DNA from: Solenopsis invicta
Taxonomy: Eukaryota; Arthropoda; Insecta; Hymenoptera; Formicidae
Assembly: GCF_016802725.1 (NCBI RefSeq)
Contig: NC_052665.1
Coordinates: 4,030,001 to 4,094,000, forward strand
DNA: 64,000 nucleotides
Reading direction: 5' to 3'
Shown: positions 37,437-50,900 of the stretch, one piece after another
Layout of the letters: each line of letters begins with the position of its first letter
How positions within the stretch are numbered: the first letter of the stretch is position 1
The notes under the pieces: generated by a model
The model's database searches: none
What the model was told of the DNA's origin: nothing
What the model saw: the letters and a program-made list of their open reading frames with translations, nothing else
Program-made: the position numbers and the translations under genes

Positions 37437-40366
37437 GTTCCACATACATAACATTCTTCAGATTTTTCCAGAATTGGTTAATGCAAAACTTTAAAATGCA
37501 CCTAAGATTTAATGTATTCAAGTTAAAATGCGAATTATCAGGAAAAAAGTAACTCTGAGCGTCCACGATTATTGAACGCATAACACCGCTGTCGAGTGAG
37601 CCTGCGAAATATCTACAGCTGATTTTGAATATTTGACTGAAACATTTGATTGCACGTCGAGAAAATTATAAGACCGAGAGAGATCGTTTGCCGATGCACA
37701 GAATTGTTAGTCTCTTTAATCCTTCCTATCCAGCGAGCCGCCGTCTACCACCGCGTCGATGCCATTGAGGAACAATAAATGATTATTGTCGGGGCTATTA
37801 CCGCCGGAGTGGTGACCAAGCCCCATTGAAACTGTTCGGCGGTCAGTTTCTCTCGGCGAATGTGGCCTCGTGTGTACAAGCGGCGTGCGTATACGTGCTG
37901 CCATTATTTCTCGTATCTCGCGAGCCCATGCACAGTGCACCCCTACCGTCCACTACCCGGCCGCTGTCGGCCGGCCTTTCAACTGCTCTCTTCCCCCTCC
38001 TCCCTTCCCGCTTCGTACCTTGCACCATCCCTGAAATACCGGCGACACGAGCAAACAAACTGCATCCACTTAATTCGACGCGAGAGCCCGTACCGGGGAA
38101 GATAAAGCGATATTTGTGACAGAGACGGCGAGATTTATTGCCGGGCAGTAGAGAGTACTAAGAGAGTTTCTTACATCCCGATTTATTAGGCATAATCAGT
38201 AAACGATATATGGATTTCGCCTGTTTACGAAGACGTCGACAATTAACTTGTTTTTTTATGTATTTCAAACATAGTTCGCAGTCTGTGTTTAAAGTGATTA
38301 AATATTAATCTTAGAATAAAACAAATGGCGTGATTTAACCTGAAAATATTTCAAATTAAAAAGAGACAATAATTTTTTCAAATATTTCTCCCGAAACCAC
38401 GCGAATAAAATAAGCAAACGAATAAACAGCCATTTTCAGTCACTGACTCGTGAGAGAAGCAGGCTTGATCGTCTATGTAAAGCGGGAAATGAAGCAAGTT
38501 ACGATAGTAGAGGCACGTTGCACATTATGCATTCGGGTGTTTCTTCTGTCACGCGGACGCCACAAAGCGACGAATAATCATGCCACATTCAAGATCGTTA
38601 TCGGCTAAACAAAGTGACCCGCTTCACGCACAGCGGAAGCCGTTGATCTCGAACGGCGCGCATCACTTTTCTCTCTTTGTAAGCAGCAGAATGGAGAATC
38701 GCGCATTTCTCTATTGCCATTGTTGTCTTTCTCCCGTGTATGTACGCACTCGAGAAGTAACGCCTTTCGTCTATGCTTAACGCAAAACCAACGCAACGCG
38801 GTGGTCTAATGGGATATTACAAAGGTAAACACGCGATCCCGTATCATTTACATTTCCATGGTACGCTGTCGTGCAACAAAGATATCTCGTGTATGAGAGG
38901 CGTGAATTAATTAGAATATTGAAATTCTGATCTCTAACACGGGATTACCGGGCGCGACTTTGTTGATTAACGAATCGATGAATGATAATTTTGTTCACAC
39001 TTTTTCGTCTTTTGCTATATAAAATTTCTCGTTAGGAATATAACACGTAATAAAATTGATCAGAGCCATTAAAATATTTTTACTTGAAACATTAATAAAA
39101 ATATGTTAATATGCCAAAGATTAATAGGTGAGATAATAATTTTTTTTTTTTAATTTTATACAAACATATTGAAACAAAATGAGGAAAATTTATTACCTCA
39201 CATTTTACAGCAAGCTTAGAAAAAATACAGAAAAATAATAATTAGTTTGAGTGTTAACAATAAAAAAAGTTAACAACAAAAAGTTGGTATAATTGGCGTG
39301 CTGCATTTTAAATAGAATTGTTATGCGTTAGCATAAACGTGAGCAAACGTGGCACTAGTGAATCCGTTTAAATCAAATCCATTTAAATCAAAAGAACATC
39401 ACGTATCTGGGTAAAAAGGAAAGACTCAATTTATTTAAACGATATTTGAAAAAAGACATCCAAGACAAACCGCCTCAGAAACGTTACGCATGAATTCATC
39501 TTTTCCATGCCATTGAATAACGTAACGCAGATGTTATACATCGCATACAAATTTTACAAAAAAAAAGTTGCAAAAAAGGTTACATTTGATATACGATTTT
39601 GCACAGATTGCATAGGGACGAATTTGAACGTTTTAATATGCCTCTGCTTTCCGAGTCTATTAGAGAAATAACATAACTTTTAGATTAGCTCTTTGATTAA
39701 CTCTCGAAACAAGTCATATAAATTAGTAGCGCAACTTCTGCTCGCTTTAAAAGGAGATACGTGTAATTAGATTTTTTTTACATCATTATTTACTTCTGCA
39801 AGAAATAGCAAAGATCCTCATTGACCAAAGACTCCTTTCACATTATAGGCCCATTGAGGATAGGAAATAAAATACACATTGGACTGAGCTATTATCTCGT
39901 ATTTTCTACTTCTAGTATCTCGTTAAGAAGAGCCCGCGTACAGGCCAAAAACGAAGGAGGCACGAAAGAAACGAAAGAGGATATAAACGCCACGTACGCG
40001 AGCGAGGCGGGCACAATAATTACATACACATCGCACGCGTAGATTCTTTCTATTACGATTTATAGTTCTCGCCGTAGCTCGTTCGGGGAGCTAATCGTCG
40101 ACCGGATCCTTCCGGTCGATATAGTCGTCTCTCCGGCTCCCCCGTCGTGTTTCCTGCCGATGCAGGTAGCTGTAGCACGGCCTCCTCGGCAGGTGATTAC
40201 TTTTCACCGTTACCACGCCGTTTCTCTCGTAACCGGCGATGCATTTCCCCCCGCGCGACGCGTGCAATTACTTATCCCACCGTTAGCGCCGTTAGGTACC
40301 GTCGTTGATGCGCGTTAGAGTCGCTCGGAGAGAGACGGCCGAATTCGAGGCCCGACGACGACGGTC

Positions 40367-40386
40367 GGCGAAGGCGAAGGCGAAGG
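40367..40386 (+). repeat. (GGCGAA)n hexanucleotide repeat
   Basis: A little over three GGCGAA units inside a 250-bp purine-rich, GC-rich islet (about 40300-40560). Confidence 0.85.
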
Positions 40387-40780
40387 ATCGACGGAAGGAA
40401 AGAGGGATGAAAGCTCGTAAACGCAGAGACGGGAGAAGAGGGCGGGCGGAGGAGTCGAAGAGCCGAGAGAGCTGCTGGTCTGAGGGACGAAAGGATGGGG
40501 CCCTGTCGGAAGAAATGGAGAAAGAACGCTAGAGGCGAGGAGAGGCGAGCCGAAGGGACAGAGGTAGGGGTAAACGAGGTATGGAGCGGCGGCTTCAAGG
40601 CTCGATTATGTGATATAAAGTTGCCAGAGTGAGGGGTGACGAAGGAGGTCGGAGAGGGATGCACCCTCGTTGATTGAGCCGCCACCTCCAACGTGCCGTG
40701 AACACATGTGCTGGTGGCAACGCTCTGATTGGAAGCCAGATGGGCTCTTCAGCCTCTTACTTCCAAGCACAAACTCTCAC

Positions 40781-40808
40781 CTCCTCCTCTTCCTCCTCCT
40801 CTTTCTCC
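40781..40808 (+). repeat. (TCC)n pyrimidine repeat
   Basis: Imperfect CTC/TCC triplets; its purine strand is complementary in character to the GA-rich islet at 40300-40560. Confidence 0.9.
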
Positions 40809-42305
40809 TTAGCTTCCATCTTCAGTGTCTCCTTCTTCGATATCCGAAACTCACAGTCACCTAGCGCGCAAAGTACCGCAGTAGATGACTACCCTACGTC
40901 GGTTACCAGTGTTTCATCTGGATAGATGTCTGCGATTGCCACGACTAGGCTTAGAACGAACCGAATTTATCCGTGGGAAGAGAGCACTGTGCAGGGGAGT
41001 TTGCTTACTGCGGCGAATGTCGATATCCGTCTAGATTTATTTTGATTAGGTATATTAGCGTTTGACTTTGTATTATTGGTTTCAAAATAACGGGATACTC
41101 CTCGAACACAGATACGAACTATACGATTGTTGAAAATTTTCTAATGTTTCCCCATCAAAAGTTTGCGACGGCTTTCGCGAAATAGCGCTATGCTTTATTC
41201 AGGCTTTCACTTCCTTTTCTATTGCGTACCGGAGTTGCGGCTATAACCTCCGTTCTAACGTGCCAAGAGCTATTCAAAAAATCATTGAGAGAAGCTACTC
41301 CTTTGCGTTTAACGGTGTCGTTTAAAGTTCGCAATACTACTTGGCTATTCTCACCTGATATGTTGCGATAGAATACATATTAACGAATTGAAAATTCGCG
41401 GAAAACTTTCTGAAAGCTACAAAAGTGCGAAGCTCACATTCTCGAATGCTCAAATATATTTATGAGCTGATAAACATATTTGGGCGGGTTTCTAAATATT
41501 TTAAAAAAATATTCTACAAGCATTTAATACTTTACTACACAAATGATAATAGTATGAAAGAAAAAAGTAATCGATAGCGAGAATTCATGAAGTAGATAAG
41601 AAAATAAGAAATTTTTCCAACGAGATCAACAAAGACTTATTCGAGGTGCAATTAACTGTTTTCGTGTGACAATTGCTCGAGTTTATTTAACTTCATAGCT
41701 TGAAGATATCATTTGTGCTTGACGTGCAGAGCCTATTATGTGACGAATGTCTATTCCATTCTGTAAGAAATCTTAGTTAGAGCAAGTCGAGCTGGCTGTA
41801 TTCTTCAAATCAGCGGGTGGTGTCGCGTTCTGTCTAATGCAGTGACATCATTACGGGGCACAGTTGTATCCTCGTAATAAAGACTTTCCGATTATATCGC
41901 CGTAACAGCCATGGCTATAATTACAGTCTCAACAGCAGTCTATTAATATTATATATATTTGTAATTCAGATGCGAGACTTTTTTTCAACTTGGAGCTCGT
42001 TATCCATCATTGATTTTCAATCCGGGGATTGGCACTAGACGTCGCGATGGAAAACGCGACGTTTCTTGCGTGCATCGTGGCGGTTTACGAGTGGACATAA
42101 GCGGGCTTGTTAGGACGAGTGGGCGGATGGCACGAAGATTTTCAGCGACGGGGGTTTGTAGTCAGGACACAAGGGACAGTTCACCGGCTGTAGCCACCGG
42201 CGGTCCCCAGAGGTGGCGACCCTGTTGCAGGCTGAACCTAGCCTGTGGTCGCTGGCTTGTTAGATCCAGTTTGGGGTCGCGGGGCATCGGGGCTGAAGAG
42301 GAACA

Positions 42306-42334
42306 GGGGAAACCGGGATGGCTGGGGTGGAGGG
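42306..42334 (+). other. G-quadruplex motif, plus strand
   Basis: Runs GGGG, GGG, GGGG, GGG with loops of 5, 6 and 4 nt. Three more GGGG runs lie just upstream (42272-42292). Confidence 0.65.
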
Positions 42335-42617
42335 CGCTACTCTTCAGTAGACCGCAATCGGGTATGCAATTTACGTGGTGTCCGACCTCTGCGATCCGAG
42401 CCACCATCCCTCCCTCGTCTTCTCGATTCGGTGCTTTCCAACCCGTTTCCACTCCTCCCTGCCCCGACCCCCCTATCCTTTCTGTCCCACGCATTTCGAG
42501 GATTCGCACTCGTGAGCCAAAGGGGTTGGGTGCGATGCTGCCGGCTCTCTGCATTCGATACGCAACAGTGAAAACGTCGCACACGGATGGTAAATTCTAA
42601 CTATAGCGTTGGCTGCC

Positions 42618-42710
42618 AAGAGAGAGAAAGCGAGAGAGAAAGAGAAAAAGAGAGGGGTGGAGGAGGAAGAGGAGAAGCAGAGGGAGTGAAAGAGAGAAAG
42701 AAACTGGGGA
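42618..42710 (+). repeat. Purine-rich tract, about 90 nt
   Basis: Almost entirely A and G with only a few pyrimidines. It contains repeated GAGAGA and GGAGGA motifs and directly follows a GC-rich islet. Confidence 0.9.
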
Positions 42711-44362
42711 ACACGTGGTGAATGAAGCAGAAGAACGAAAAGCTGTCGCGAGCAGAAGTTTCTATGTTGCTTAGGTGGGAGTTGGTTTCTTTTCTCGTTG
42801 CTGAAGGTAGCCATGATTTTACCTGGCCGGGGGTCTCTATAGCCGATAACGCGCAGGAAATTGGTAACAGAACGACTGCTTGAACACGTGAACTAACAAT
42901 CTGTCGACGTCAAAAAATGTTTTCGCCGCTACTTCCATCGTTTCTTCAAAGATTCTGCGCGCGTAACGTCAGACGGGTGGAAACCACTTCTACCGCGGAA
43001 CGTTTGCAATAAATAAATATTTGATTTCTCTTCAAAATGATCCTTTGACGATGTCGTTTATTTTCGTACGGGAAAGTACAAATAGACAGTACGTTGAAGA
43101 TAAAGAGATTGTCTTATCCATTTTGCATTAGGGGTCAATGTAATCATTGCTAGCGTCGAGCAGTTTACATGCTTCACATGATTCTATCTGTTCAAGCAGG
43201 CCCACGTGCTAAAATCTCAGGCTGTTCGACGCGTACCAATGCAAATGTCAGGTCGAACGGCATTATCCGGCGTAACGTGCATGTTAATCAGACGAGGCTA
43301 CGTCGGGCACCAGCACCGGTGGCATAATTCGCTCAATTTACAAGCATTATCGCGCTCGTTGCATTTAATCGCTGAAAATTAGGTTATGCCACCGAGCTGA
43401 CGTGACCAGCGCTGCCGGCTTTTGCCGTATTAAAACTTTTTTTTCACGCTTTTAAGCACCGAGCTTGTAAAAAAAAAAATGGGAAAAGTGAAATCGCGCT
43501 GATTTAAAAAGCGTTATAAAAGCGTTTTCAGTTTGCGAGATCATCGCGATACTCGTGTAACATTGCGATGCTTCTGTTTTAATACGATGATGAAAGTGGA
43601 GATCCTGTATCCAACGCATCTATATTCGCGTGAAATATTATTACTTAAATAAAATAATGCACCGCGTGAAATACATAGGTAATCCGCGTAGTCTTCTGTT
43701 AACATTTCCAAGCGTCGTTATGTTCGTCGGCAACACTCAACCAGACAGGCATCTACTTTCACCTCTATGAAATTTATGTATGGAAATATTCGTATGTGCA
43801 TAACGCGACGTGGAATATCGCATCCAGCAGCTGGAGGCGCAGTCAGCCCCCTGTGACGACATTTCGTGGGAAAATAAATTTCTAGCCTAGCGAAACCGCC
43901 AACGGAGTAGAGATGCGCGCTCGAACGACTTTTTTTCCTTGCCGCTTTCCTGGCATATCTTGTACTGATTCTACATTTCGAGGACATCATCGTTGCAAAT
44001 CCAACATTTTTTACGAAAACCCCCAGGCACGATAAAGAAAAGCGACCAAGTTCTTTTTACCTCTGCATACGCGCCGTACATATCAGTCGCAATAATGCTT
44101 TTTTAAATTAACAATATATACGAATCACAATGATACGTGCGATTTTTAATAATTGATAATAAAGAAAAAGCTTTAAAAGAAATATTCGAAAAACCGATTG
44201 TTTTTTATTGGTTTTTGTACATATGTATTAAGAATGTATAATATGCATTTCAATATCACATACAAATTATGAGACAGTTTTATAAATATATCTCTATCAA
44301 AACTTTCTCATTTTCTTGATTATCAAATATTTGCAACTACATATTTTTCGAAAAGAATTATA

Positions 44363-44397
44363 TTTATTCTCGTTTAAGCGTGATACTTTTTTTTATT
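44363..44397 (-). terminator. Polyadenylation signals of the small secreted peptide gene
   Basis: Two AATAAA hexamers lie on the minus strand at 44397-44392 and 44368-44363, about 140 and 170 nt beyond the TAA at 44539-44537. The 3' UTR between holds an AATGAAATTTCATT palindrome followed by a second ATTTCATT copy (around 44482-44506). The cleavage site itself cannot be read from sequence. Confidence 0.5.
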
Positions 44398-44536
44398 GCT
44401 ATTCAAAGATTACAAGCGATAGTTCATTTCACTAAGGAGTGCAACAATACAGTTATATTATTTTTTCTCTCTCTCATTGTCTAATGAAATTTCATTGAAA
44501 TTTCATTATTGTTTCTGTCCACAATAGTTTTTGCAT

Positions 44537-44858
44537 TTATACTTCTATTGCCGATGGCAACACAAGTGGAGTGTCTTCGATCTCACGCCTTCTTCTTGTT
44601 TGAACGGTAGAAGAAGCTCCCGTCGTTGTTGAACTCGTCGTAGTTGGACTCGTCGTAGTTCTACGGCGGCATCCACGGCGCCAGCCCCGGTAACGGCGGC
44701 CACCCCATCCCCAAAATTGTTCCTTCGCACAGAATAGCATGTCGTTATTTTTTGGAAATTCATCGATAAGGAATTATTTTTGAATTAAGACTTACAGATT
44801 CTTGGAACATGGCGCACATTACGATCGTCACGATCAAGAACACCAACGTTAGCCTCAT
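44537..44858 (-). CDS. Small secreted peptide precursor, two exons (unrecognised family)
   Basis: Seen: exon 1 (44858-44796) encodes 21 residues beginning MRLTLVFLIV, a classic signal peptide, and ends at a GTAAGT donor. A 73-nt intron (44795-44723) follows. Its only AG apart from the one in the donor is the acceptor at 44724-44723, so splice choice is unambiguous. Exon 2 (44722-44537) continues in phase 0 for 61 residues to TAA, giving 82 residues. After the signal peptide there is a Trp/Gly/Arg-rich basic stretch (residues 24-42, with FWGWGG and many Arg), a Thr/Ser-rich stretch (43-60) built on a 15-bp DNA repeat, an R64-R67 furin-like site, and a 15-residue acidic/hydrophobic tail. One Cys (39) remains after signal removal. 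The start ATG has A at -3 and no upstream ATG after the TATA box. Inference: it is a secreted, possibly O-glycosylated and proteolytically processed peptide. Role unknown; a cationic defence, glandular or signalling peptide are all possible. Retaining the intron would give a stop after 32 residues. Confidence 0.8.
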
Positions 44859-44888
44859 GTTGAAGTCTTGCTTTGGTAATGCTCGGAC

Positions 44889-44927
44889 TGTAAATGTTTA
44901 TGTTGCATCGCAATGGCGATATTTATA
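44889..44927 (-). promoter_or_regulatory. TATA-box core promoter of the small secreted peptide gene
   Basis: TATAAATA lies at 44927-44920 on the minus strand in a GC-richer context. Two initiator-like sites lie downstream: an ACATTT site with A+1 at 44895 (32 bp from the first T, close to ideal) and an ACAGTC site with A at 44889 (38 bp, slightly long). From either, the 5' UTR would be about 30-37 nt and contain no ATG before the start codon at 44858. TATA promoters with short leaders are common for tissue-restricted, highly expressed insect secretory genes; that expression pattern is inferred. Confidence 0.65.
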
Positions 44928-47900
44928 CCATGCCGCTGAATAACGATCTATTGGTTAATCATAGACAATGAATAATAGTACGTGTCTGTATTGTCACTTT
45001 CGCAGCCACTATCTTTTGTAATGAGGCTAATTAATAATTTCACAAAGCATTGGACATGTTCCGCATGTTTTTGGACGTGTGTTGTTAATATAAAATTGTC
45101 ACGTACGCGTGCAAGCGGAAACGATTCAGACCGGCATATTCAAATGAATTCCGGCGTTACAGGAAAAACAAGTAATGTTCCAAGGAAAAAAAGAACAACA
45201 CTGTCATTTGTGTTGGGTATTTTAAGCTTTTGTTTTTCTTTATATGTAAAAAAATATTGTTAAATTGTTATCGGCACTGCTGAAGTTTGTGCATAAATTA
45301 AACACTGAATATACCGTAAGCATTATATATATAAAAAAAATTATTGTGTATATAAAAGGAAATACGATCTAGTAGTATTCATATTTAATTTGCTGTGACT
45401 TGTGAACAGAAATTAAGATACTTTCTCTCTGCGTTCATACAACTGCAAAAAAAAAATTGAAATTACTTTAACCGTTATTAGATCGGGGTATTAACGAGTC
45501 GCGTTCTTTTTTCGCCTGTAATCGGATAATACGTTGACAATGACTATCACGGGACGTATTACGGAAGGGAATACAAGGCGGATCCGAGCCCTACATGCTT
45601 CCAGGGAGGTTATACGGTAATACAACCTCCCTTCCTTCACTTTCTCTCTCTCTGTCTTTCTCTCTGGCACCCTCGTCAACTCATACCACTCACGCCATAC
45701 CCCAACAATCGAAGCCCGTCGCTCGTTTGGTATTTAATCCCCTCTTCCTCCCTGTTGTCAGCCGATTTGATAACGCCTGGCAGCACCTTACACGAAAGAG
45801 GACGACAGGGCAGGGAAAAGGACTAAATGGAAAGAAAAGAGTTTGTGCCTCGTAAGAGCGTCTTTTGATTTATATCGTTGAGTCTACCGAATGACAGCAA
45901 ACATCAATCATATGAATGGAGGTATCGACGAAAGGCATATGAGCCACCGTCAGCCGTGTATGCGAATCTCGCGTTCCAATTCGATAGGTCAGATGGAAGG
46001 CAAACATTTTTATGTTTCTCAGTTACTGGCCTTTTTCCCTTAATTTCACGACTCTGCCTTGTCATCTTAAATGAAACGTCTCGTAAAAACTGAGGAGCAT
46101 CGTTATACAAAAATAAAAGAGCTCAATTACTAAGATACGAATTTATTTCTGTGTGTAATGAGCTCTCTTATTTGGGTATCACGTTTATTTGTTCATAAAT
46201 TCATTAGAATTAAATTGTCCGGCTTGATTAAATGTAATATTTTTACGTAAGAAAAAGATCTATATATAAATTTAATGCGTTAAATTTTTTTACCTTTTAA
46301 TTTTTCGTATCACGCTAAATATAATTCTCAATACACATAAATATTTTAATTTTTGCACAATTAACGAAAAAAAAGAATACATTATTAAAATTATGTTATT
46401 AAATCTAATACTTTGTATACAGTGTATACACACATACCATAAAATATGTATGTCATAGAACACAAAACGAATATTATGACGAGTACGAAATATCTTTTTT
46501 GATTTTCCAAATAAATTTAATCTTTATCATGGATCAATATTTAATTTTACATCTATATTTAAAGCTTTATAGAAAAATTAAATTTTCAGTTACGAGAGCG
46601 CAATTCTATTTCGTAATTATTTAAAAAAACAATTAATCCAATAAATAATGAATGTATCACAATCGTTAAACCTAACGAAAACATATTTAAAAATTGTGCT
46701 AGATTAATTATAACAATTATATGATAATTTTTCGCTGTTTTATAACTATTATAATATTTTATAAGAATATTAATATAATCAATACAATTTTAACAATAAT
46801 TTCAACAAAAACACAATAAGAATGTAAAAAAAATGCTCAAAAAATGCATCAATAAATAACAATAATTTTGTTTCAGTAACGTAGTTTTTTTTCTTTTATG
46901 CATATATATTTTTGTATGTGTACGCGTATACATATATATATGTGTTTTTTCATAGCTTTATAGGCTTCGTTAGGTGGCGCATGCATTTTTTTCGGAAATA
47001 CGCTTCGCAGCGTAGGATCATCTTCCGTGCGCGGCTGGCGCACGTGCGTGATTGGCAGAAATTCATTTCGCACGATTTACATGCCGCGCGGAAATTGCGT
47101 GTCTGGTGCGCGTATGCCACGAGACCCTTTGTTTAGATGGCAACGTTTGTCATCGGTTCTCTTGGCGTAGGTGAGTTGTCGTACGGTAGACAGTATGAGG
47201 GTAGGAGGATGACTCCAAGATAGACGCCGGAATATTGGGCACAGATGCAGGCAGACTGTGTCAAGATTACTTATGATCTTGATAATACTCAAAAGTTACA
47301 TCGTAGATTACATGGCTTTCGTCCCACCCGAGCAGTGAATTTCAATATCACAACGACTTTCTTCTTTGGCAATAACACTCATTTGTTCTATGTCAATTTA
47401 AATTAACTATTCATCCAAATTGCAAATAACTGTTTTCAATTTCTCTTTATGTTTTTTTTATCTATTATTCTTCTTTGTTGTCACAAGCATTTGTAACTAC
47501 AGATTGCTAATTAGTTATTAAACATTTTAAAAATAATTCGCAGTACAAACATAACAAACATAATAAAAAAAAACTATGATAGAAATCGGGTAAGAAGGTT
47601 TTTAATTGAATTAAACGGAGCGTTACATCCAGTTAAAAGTATTACAAAAATATTTTTAAGAGACGAATATTTCTCACATAAGCGCAACAATTGCACATGT
47701 GTGTGTATGCGCGCCGGTTGCACTATTCAGGCCACATGCATGAGGTCCGCGATGTTTGCCGATCAAACAGACTTTATAACGAGATGAACGCGTGCAGCCT
47801 GTTGACGGAAAATATTGAACGAACGTAAGCTCCCAGCATTGTCCTCGACAAAAGAGCGGCCAGTTTGTACGCGTCCAATGAAGGAACGCACCCCTCGCCG

Positions 47901-50900
47901 GCAGGTCGACCCCTCGTGATTCTTGGATCCAACATGAAACAGGTCTGTTCAAGCAGTATCGAGTGCGTCTGACATCGATTCGGGGAATATCAATTTAATA
48001 ACCGGGACATTCGCTCGTGATTATTCGAGCGAAATTTTTCCGTGAAAATAGCTTACGAAAACATCGCATATATAAAAAAAAATATAGTTTTTCGATCATT
48101 TTTGTGCCTAAAAATTGTGTCTGCATCTTTTGAAATATTTACTGCATTTTGAATACAGTAAATAAATACAGCAAATATATATTTACTCTCAATAAGTCGT
48201 AGAAAAAGAGAGAAATTTGTTACAATAAAAAAAGCAATAAACATAGTAGGAATTTATTGCGCAAATATATCGACATAATAACTATGTTATTAACAGTTTT
48301 AATTAAATATCAACATGTGTGTAACTGAAAGACAATTACTAACTAGTCGAATCTAATAAACATCTGATACAATGACGACTATTAGGAGCGTGTGATGAAC
48401 ACTTGAGATAGAAATGCAAATTAATCGACGCAGTAATCGCAAGTGATCCATTCACCTGTGTCCATCCTTCTCCCACCAGCACTCAAACAGTGGCCTGGTA
48501 ATGGGATAGCCCCGACCACAATACACCCTTCAGTGAGGCGGAAGAGAAACAAGGAAACAGCATTACCCGGGAAACGCGTCGGTAATCCCGACCGATCCAA
48601 GAACCATCGGTATCAATAGATGTATCAGCTTCAGTGTTACTATCATCGAAGTCAAGCTCTATCAGTGTTCGAGACGCCAATCGATAGTATAGACATTCGA
48701 ATAGTGAATCGTGTGAAAAAGCAACGCGAAATCTCCGTTTGAATCGTCAATAAGCTTAAAACGTCAATCTTAGGCTGATATTTTGCAATATAATCAATTT
48801 ACAATTAGGATAACAATCATAGCGCGAAACATGAAATTGTGCGTATTATCCCAATAGAGTAATTACATAGTCCATCGACATGCATACGACGAGATTATCA
48901 TAGATTAATGAAGTGATCAGAACAAATTGGCCTGCGCGAACGATGCTGTTTCGGCCGGATAATTGGCACGCCGTATTATCCCAATTTCGCGGAAGTACAT
49001 CGACACGAAAGATCGATTGTTCGCTCCTCGCTAATCAGGGAGCGTTAAGCTCAGGATCGCGTGAATTTCCACGAGGCTTCGGTCAGTTGCAGAGAAGGAT
49101 GGTCACTTGAGATCCAAGGATTTAGGCGTGTGATGCTTGATGAAGAGGCTATTGCACTAAGTCTAACCATTGCACGTAGAAACGGCCGTTAGGAACGTCA
49201 CTGGTGCTCCGTTAGGCGGCTTACGAGGCAGTTACCAGGCCGTTACCGTGTCGATGGTGCCACTTGTCTCGAGAGAGACTGCTACCTGCTTCAGCTTCAC
49301 CCAGATGAATGACGCGATTTCGGCGGGGTATCCGGTTGCACTTAACCCATCAATCGTCTGATTGGCCTCGGGACAATGACTACGGACACTGATAGTATTC
49401 TCCTGTATTTCACTGTGTCTCGCCAGGTTATTCCTATCTTTATCTTTTTCGATAAGTACATAAAATTACATTTAAAAGTAATATATTTTCTTAGCCCCAA
49501 ACGACACTACGGAATGCAGTACCTCATAATACTTGTCCAATTCTTTTTGAGCCAAATTTTGACGAAAATTTAGTAAGAATATTTATTGCCGATTATAGTC
49601 TTTATTATACCAATTTAATTTATTGCACATTGATTTTTTTACGGTATTGTTGGATATCTTGTTGAAAAATTTCTGACCTGCACCGAGCGTATTGTGCATT
49701 GAGACATGCGGAGATGCAAGGAGGTAAATGAAAAAGAACGAGGAAATAAACGGCGCCTTAGGCGCGTCGTCGACTGCTGTTCTTCGTAGATAAAATAGAC
49801 CAGGCCATCCAAGAGTAAGATAGATGTAGCTGGTCGAGCAATGCGAGGGATCGGCGCCAAAGAGCTCCTTAAATCACGAGTAATCATTTCTGACCAATCG
49901 GCGTACAAGCTTCAAAGATCGTAGTGCGGTAATTTACTGGTGAGCGGATTTCTTCGCCCTCTTCACGGACCGCCAAAAACAATTTAAAGCGATCTTTCGT
50001 ACGCCACACTTTTTGTGTTTTATCATGTGTATTTAGACAAGCAGAAAGTTGTAGAGATTTTTTAAAATTTTGATATATTATGAGAAATATATATTGTATA
50101 TAAATTTATTGTATCTAAAAAGGCCAAACACGTTTCGACTAGTTTCATCTTCAGTGAAGAAAATTAAATTACGTTAGTCTTTAATAATTAATAATTGAAA
50201 ATTTTGTTGTGACGCCAAGTGATAGTCTTCTGCGAGCACTATGAGGAATCAATCATAGATATATAAAAATATTTATTTATCCGTCGTAAATATGTGTATT
50301 CGTAACGTGTTGTTAACAGATTAGCTAGAGATGAATAAAAATAGATATATCGTATTCAACCACGGTGCTCGTTATACGATCGACATTATTTGCTTAGGGA
50401 ATTGCGGTCTTCCGTCACATTGAATAACCTACTTCGTTACACGCGACAACGTTAGCTGCGTCATCGATACCGCAGTGCGTCTCGTGTGCCCCCTTTTATC
50501 CCGGCTAGGTTACTATCGTTTAATCCATTTTGCCCCCCCCCCCGTATTCTTTTTTTCGAGATCACGAAACAATCTCTGTCGCGATAAAACGATGGATCTC
50601 TGCAGGTCGCGGCGCGTATGGTATCGGCTCCATCTCCCTCCCCTTTTGCCTTCGTCTACTTTTATCCGCGTCTCCGTCTCGGTTCTCCTCTTTACCGCGA
50701 ATAGTATCTCTCAACCAGAGACGATTTTTCGCCGGAAGGAACGAATCTAGCACCGACCGTGCGCTACCGCCTTGAATTTCCACAGCGCACAGTCGATCCG
50801 GCTCCCGGCGAAAATGGAAAGACGAAACTTTATTTGCGTCTATATCTAGAGACGTCGCCAAGATTCGAAATCCTGAAGTTGAATTTCGCATACCTATGAT

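Larger units (their letters stand above)
33487..44362. other. Non-coding mosaic DNA downstream of the peptide gene
   Basis: Contains GC-rich islets at 33500-34700, 35650-36100, 37720-38100, 40010-41000, 41990-42640 and 43130-43440. The longest frame, 42010-42600 plus strand, overlaps long open frames in four other reading frames and lacks known motifs. The AT-rich remainder shows nothing beyond the listed foldback, microsatellites and quadruplex motifs. Confidence 0.6.

Noticed and set aside
42010..42600. 196-codon plus-strand open frame
   Set aside because: Lies in a GC-rich islet where several overlapping frames on both strands are also open; no domain, start-site or splice support.
48053..48244. 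Minus-strand frame with a hydrophobic N-terminus
   Set aside because: Signal-like residues come from AT-rich Phe/Ile codons; no promoter or supporting structure.
48560..48680. Acidic, coding-like minus-strand frame ending at CGG|GTAATG
   Set aside because: It has no ATG at the start and no good acceptor; donor is weak. Kept out of the gene list.
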